In this document: positions 5,382-6,761 of the stretch, one piece after another
Layout: each line of letters opens with the position of its first letter
Position numbering within the stretch: position 1 is the stretch's first letter
Source: Lactobacillus delbrueckii
GTDB lineage: Bacteria > Bacillota > Bacilli > Lactobacillales > Lactobacillaceae
NCBI GenBank assembly: GCA_004556255.1
Contig: SFHY01000073.1
Location: 1 to 6,761, forward strand
Direction of reading: 5' to 3'
Length of the DNA: 6,761 nt
Notes under the pieces: model-generated
Databases searched by the model: none
The model's input: only the letters and a program-made list of their open reading frames with translations
Told to the model about the DNA's origin: nothing
Position numbers and translations under genes: made by a program

Positions 5382-6618
5382 CGGCAACCTCTTCCAGTTC
5401 GCGGCGAATCACCTTCGGCTCGCCCATCCCGGTAATCGTTTCCGGCGTGATAATGACCTTGCTGATGTCGCTTTCGCTCGGCGTCCGGTACATGATGTCC
5501 ATCATGGCATTTTCAATGATGGTTCTAAGGCCTCTTGCCCCCATCTTCCGTTCAATGGCCAGGTCAGCAATCTGCTTGACGGCGGCTGGTTCAAATTCCA
5601 GGTCAACCCCGTCAAGGGAAAGCAGCTTCTGGTATTGCTTGATCAAGGCATTCTTTGGTTCAGTCAAGATCCGGACCAAATCGTCGCTGTCCAGCCGGTC
5701 CAGGGTAGTGATAATCGGAATCCGGCCAATGAATTCAGGGATCAAGCCAAACTTGACCAAGTCCCCGGTCGTCAAGAAACGGTTCCAGTTGTCATCGTCA
5801 ACCTTGCCGGATTCTTGTTCTGCCCCGAAACCGATGGTCTTCTTGCCCAGCCGGTTCTTAACGATTTCTTCGATACCGTCAAAAGCCCCGCCGACAATGA
5901 AGAGGATGTTGGTGGTATCCATCCGGATCATTTCCTGCTGCGGGTGCTTGCGGCCGCCCTGCGGCGGAATAGAAGCAATGGTCCCTTCCAAGATCTTCAA
6001 AAGGGCCTGCTGGACCCCTTCACCAGACACATCCCTGGTTATCGATACATTTTCAGATTTCTTGGAGATCTTGTCGATTTCATCGATATAAATGATCCCC
6101 CGCTGGGCTCTCTCCAGATCATAATCAGCATTCTGGAGCAGCTTGAGCAGGATGTTCTCGACGTCTTCACCCACGTAGCCGGCTTCAGTCAAAGTAGTCG
6201 CGTCCGCGATGGCGAACGGCACGTTCAAAATCCTGGCCAAAGTCTGAGCCAGGTAGGTCTTGCCTGACCCGGTCGGCCCGATCAAGGCAATGTTTGACTT
6301 TTGCAGTTCGGTTGAAGAATCAACATCCATTTGACTGATCCGCTTGTAGTGATTGTACACCGCAACCGCCAGCGCGCGCTTGGCGTCGGACTGACCAACA
6401 ACGTATTGATCGAGGACGTCAACTATATCCTTGGGTTTCGGAAGATCCTTAAGCTCCTCCGGCTCGGCCTTATAATCGTCATCGATTATATCCTTGCACA
6501 GCTCAATGCAGTCCGAGCAGATGTAAACGCCGGGTCCGGCTATTATGCGATGCACCTCGTCCTGCGATTTGCCGCAGAATGAGCATTTCACCGTTCCCTT
6601 GTCGTCAGTTTTTGCCAT
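5371..6618 (-). CDS. clpX: ATP-dependent Clp protease ATP-binding subunit ClpX (apparent mosaic)
   Basis: A 415-residue AAA+ unfoldase that feeds tagged or damaged proteins to ClpP in the cytoplasm. In order: an N-terminal zinc-binding domain with Cys12, Cys15, Cys34 and Cys37; Walker A GPTGSGKT (114-121); pore loop GYVG (147-150); Walker B IIYIDEID (175-182); the ClpP-docking loop IGF (262-264); arginine-finger region FIGRIP (296-301); sensor-2 GARGLR (360-365). All key residues are present and the length is normal. The start ATG 6618-6616 has AGGAGG (6631-6626) 7 bases upstream, inside the last two codons of the preceding clpP-like gene. Oddity: codons 1-86 contain 4 ATA among 7 Ile codons and no TTG leucine, while codons 87-415 contain 1 ATA among 38 Ile codons. 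The switch falls near the conserved AVAVYNHYKRI (84-94), so the gene looks like a join of two sources. The reading frame is intact across the join. Confidence 0.95.
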   Translation of the reverse strand: MAKTDDKGTVKCSFCGKSQDEVHRIIAGPGVYICSDCIELCKDIIDDDYKAEPEELKDLPKPKDIVDVLDQYVVGQSDAKRALAVAVYNHYKRISQMDVDSSTELQKSNIALIGPTGSGKTYLAQTLARILNVPFAIADATTLTEAGYVGEDVENILLKLLQNADYDLERAQRGIIYIDEIDKISKKSENVSITRDVSGEGVQQALLKILEGTIASIPPQGGRKHPQQEMIRMDTTNILFIVGGAFDGIEEIVKNRLGKKTIGFGAEQESGKVDDDNWNRFLTTGDLVKFGLIPEFIGRIPIITTLDRLDSDDLVRILTEPKNALIKQYQKLLSLDGVDLEFEPAAVKQIADLAIERKMGARGLRTIIENAMMDIMYRTPSESDISKVIITPETITGMGEPKVIRRELEEVADDH

Positions 6619-6622
6619 TTGG

Positions 6623-6761
6623 TTACCTCCTGGGAGGAATGATCTCGTCTATCAGGCCATACTTAAGCGCTTCCTCGGCGGTCATGTAGTGCCAGCCCTT
6701 GGCTGTAAGATCCACCTTTCCGTTGCGGACCTCGCGGTACGGACGCGGACTCTTAAGAATC
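6623..6761 (-). CDS. clpP: ClpP-like protease subunit, C-terminal end only
   Basis: The window's right edge cuts this gene; 45 codons and a TAA stop (6625-6623) are visible. The end, MTAEEALKYGLIDEIIPPRR, matches the conserved ClpP C-terminal pattern (F/Y-M-x-A-E-E-A-x-x-YGLID-x-I). The ribosome binding site of clpX is embedded in its last two Arg codons, so the genes form a tight clpP-clpX operon. The segment before it, VDLTAKGWHYM, differs from the usual DT(D/E)RD-x-F(M/L). Aligned from the right, Trp23 of the fragment takes the place of the catalytic Asp (Asp185 in E. coli precursor numbering). It may be a divergent or ClpR-like paralogue, or the Asp may be supplied elsewhere. Lactobacilli usually carry clpP apart from clpX, and the codon use here (one ATA among four Ile codons, CTT leucines) is unlike the rest of the window. 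Donor group not identified. Confidence 0.75.
   Translation of the reverse strand, partial: ILKSPRPYREVRNGKVDLTAKGWHYMTAEEALKYGLIDEIIPPRR
6626..6631 (-). promoter_or_regulatory. clpX ribosome binding site inside the clpP-like gene end
   Basis: AGGAGG forms the final two Arg codons of the upstream frame and lies 7 bases before ATG 6618-6616. The two genes are separated by only four bases after the TAA stop, which favours translational coupling. Confidence 0.85.

Noticed and set aside
5209..6267. A 352-codon plus-strand frame opposite clpX
   Set aside because: It is antisense to clpX and ysxC, whose motifs are unmistakable. Long antisense frames arise from the skewed codon use of GC-rich lactobacilli.

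Overview
The window looks like chromosomal DNA of a relatively GC-rich lactobacillus, most likely Lactobacillus delbrueckii or a close relative. This is inferred from protein resemblance (ClpX body, YsxC/EngB, OppA-type lipoprotein), the clpX-ysxC gene order, almost complete avoidance of the ATA codon in the body of clpX, and clean Firmicute-type promoters and AGGAGG ribosome binding sites. No database search was possible.

Layout. Positions 31-79 hold the terminator of an oligopeptide-binding lipoprotein gene (oppA type) that runs leftward from 1772 to 123. One in-frame TAG at 615-617 breaks this gene. Its leader (about 1990-1773) has a strong promoter, a 34-codon reading frame with its own ribosome binding site and nine Cys/Met codons, an 8-bp hairpin starting at that frame's stop codon, and a strong intrinsic terminator just before the oppA ribosome binding site. 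This is the layout of an amino-acid attenuator, apparently sensing sulfur amino acids. A nitroreductase-family gene (2708-2046, leftward) lies upstream of oppA. It shares overlapping divergent promoters with a 46-codon highly charged small protein gene (2849-2989, rightward) that has its own terminator. Next comes a rightward gene for a fused alpha/beta hydrolase (DUF2974/Mbeg1-like) and six-helix membrane domain (3123-4730). It meets the leftward clpX-ysxC pair at a bidirectional terminator (4735-4770). ysxC overlaps the end of clpX by 11 bases.

The right end is odd. The last 45 codons of a clpP-like gene sit directly before clpX. These codons and the first ~85 codons of clpX use ATA and CTT codons and no TTG leucine, unlike the rest of clpX. 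The switch falls at a very conserved stretch (about 6337-6369). The right ~390 bases therefore appear to come from a different genome, by recombination or by a chimeric assembly.

How the parts fit: oppA would deliver extracellular peptides to an Opp transporter as a source of amino acids in a proteolytic, auxotrophic bacterium, and a Cys/Met-sensing leader would suit that. ClpX (with ClpP) unfolds proteins for degradation and YsxC assembles the large ribosomal subunit. The nitroreductase, small protein and membrane hydrolase have no evident link to these.
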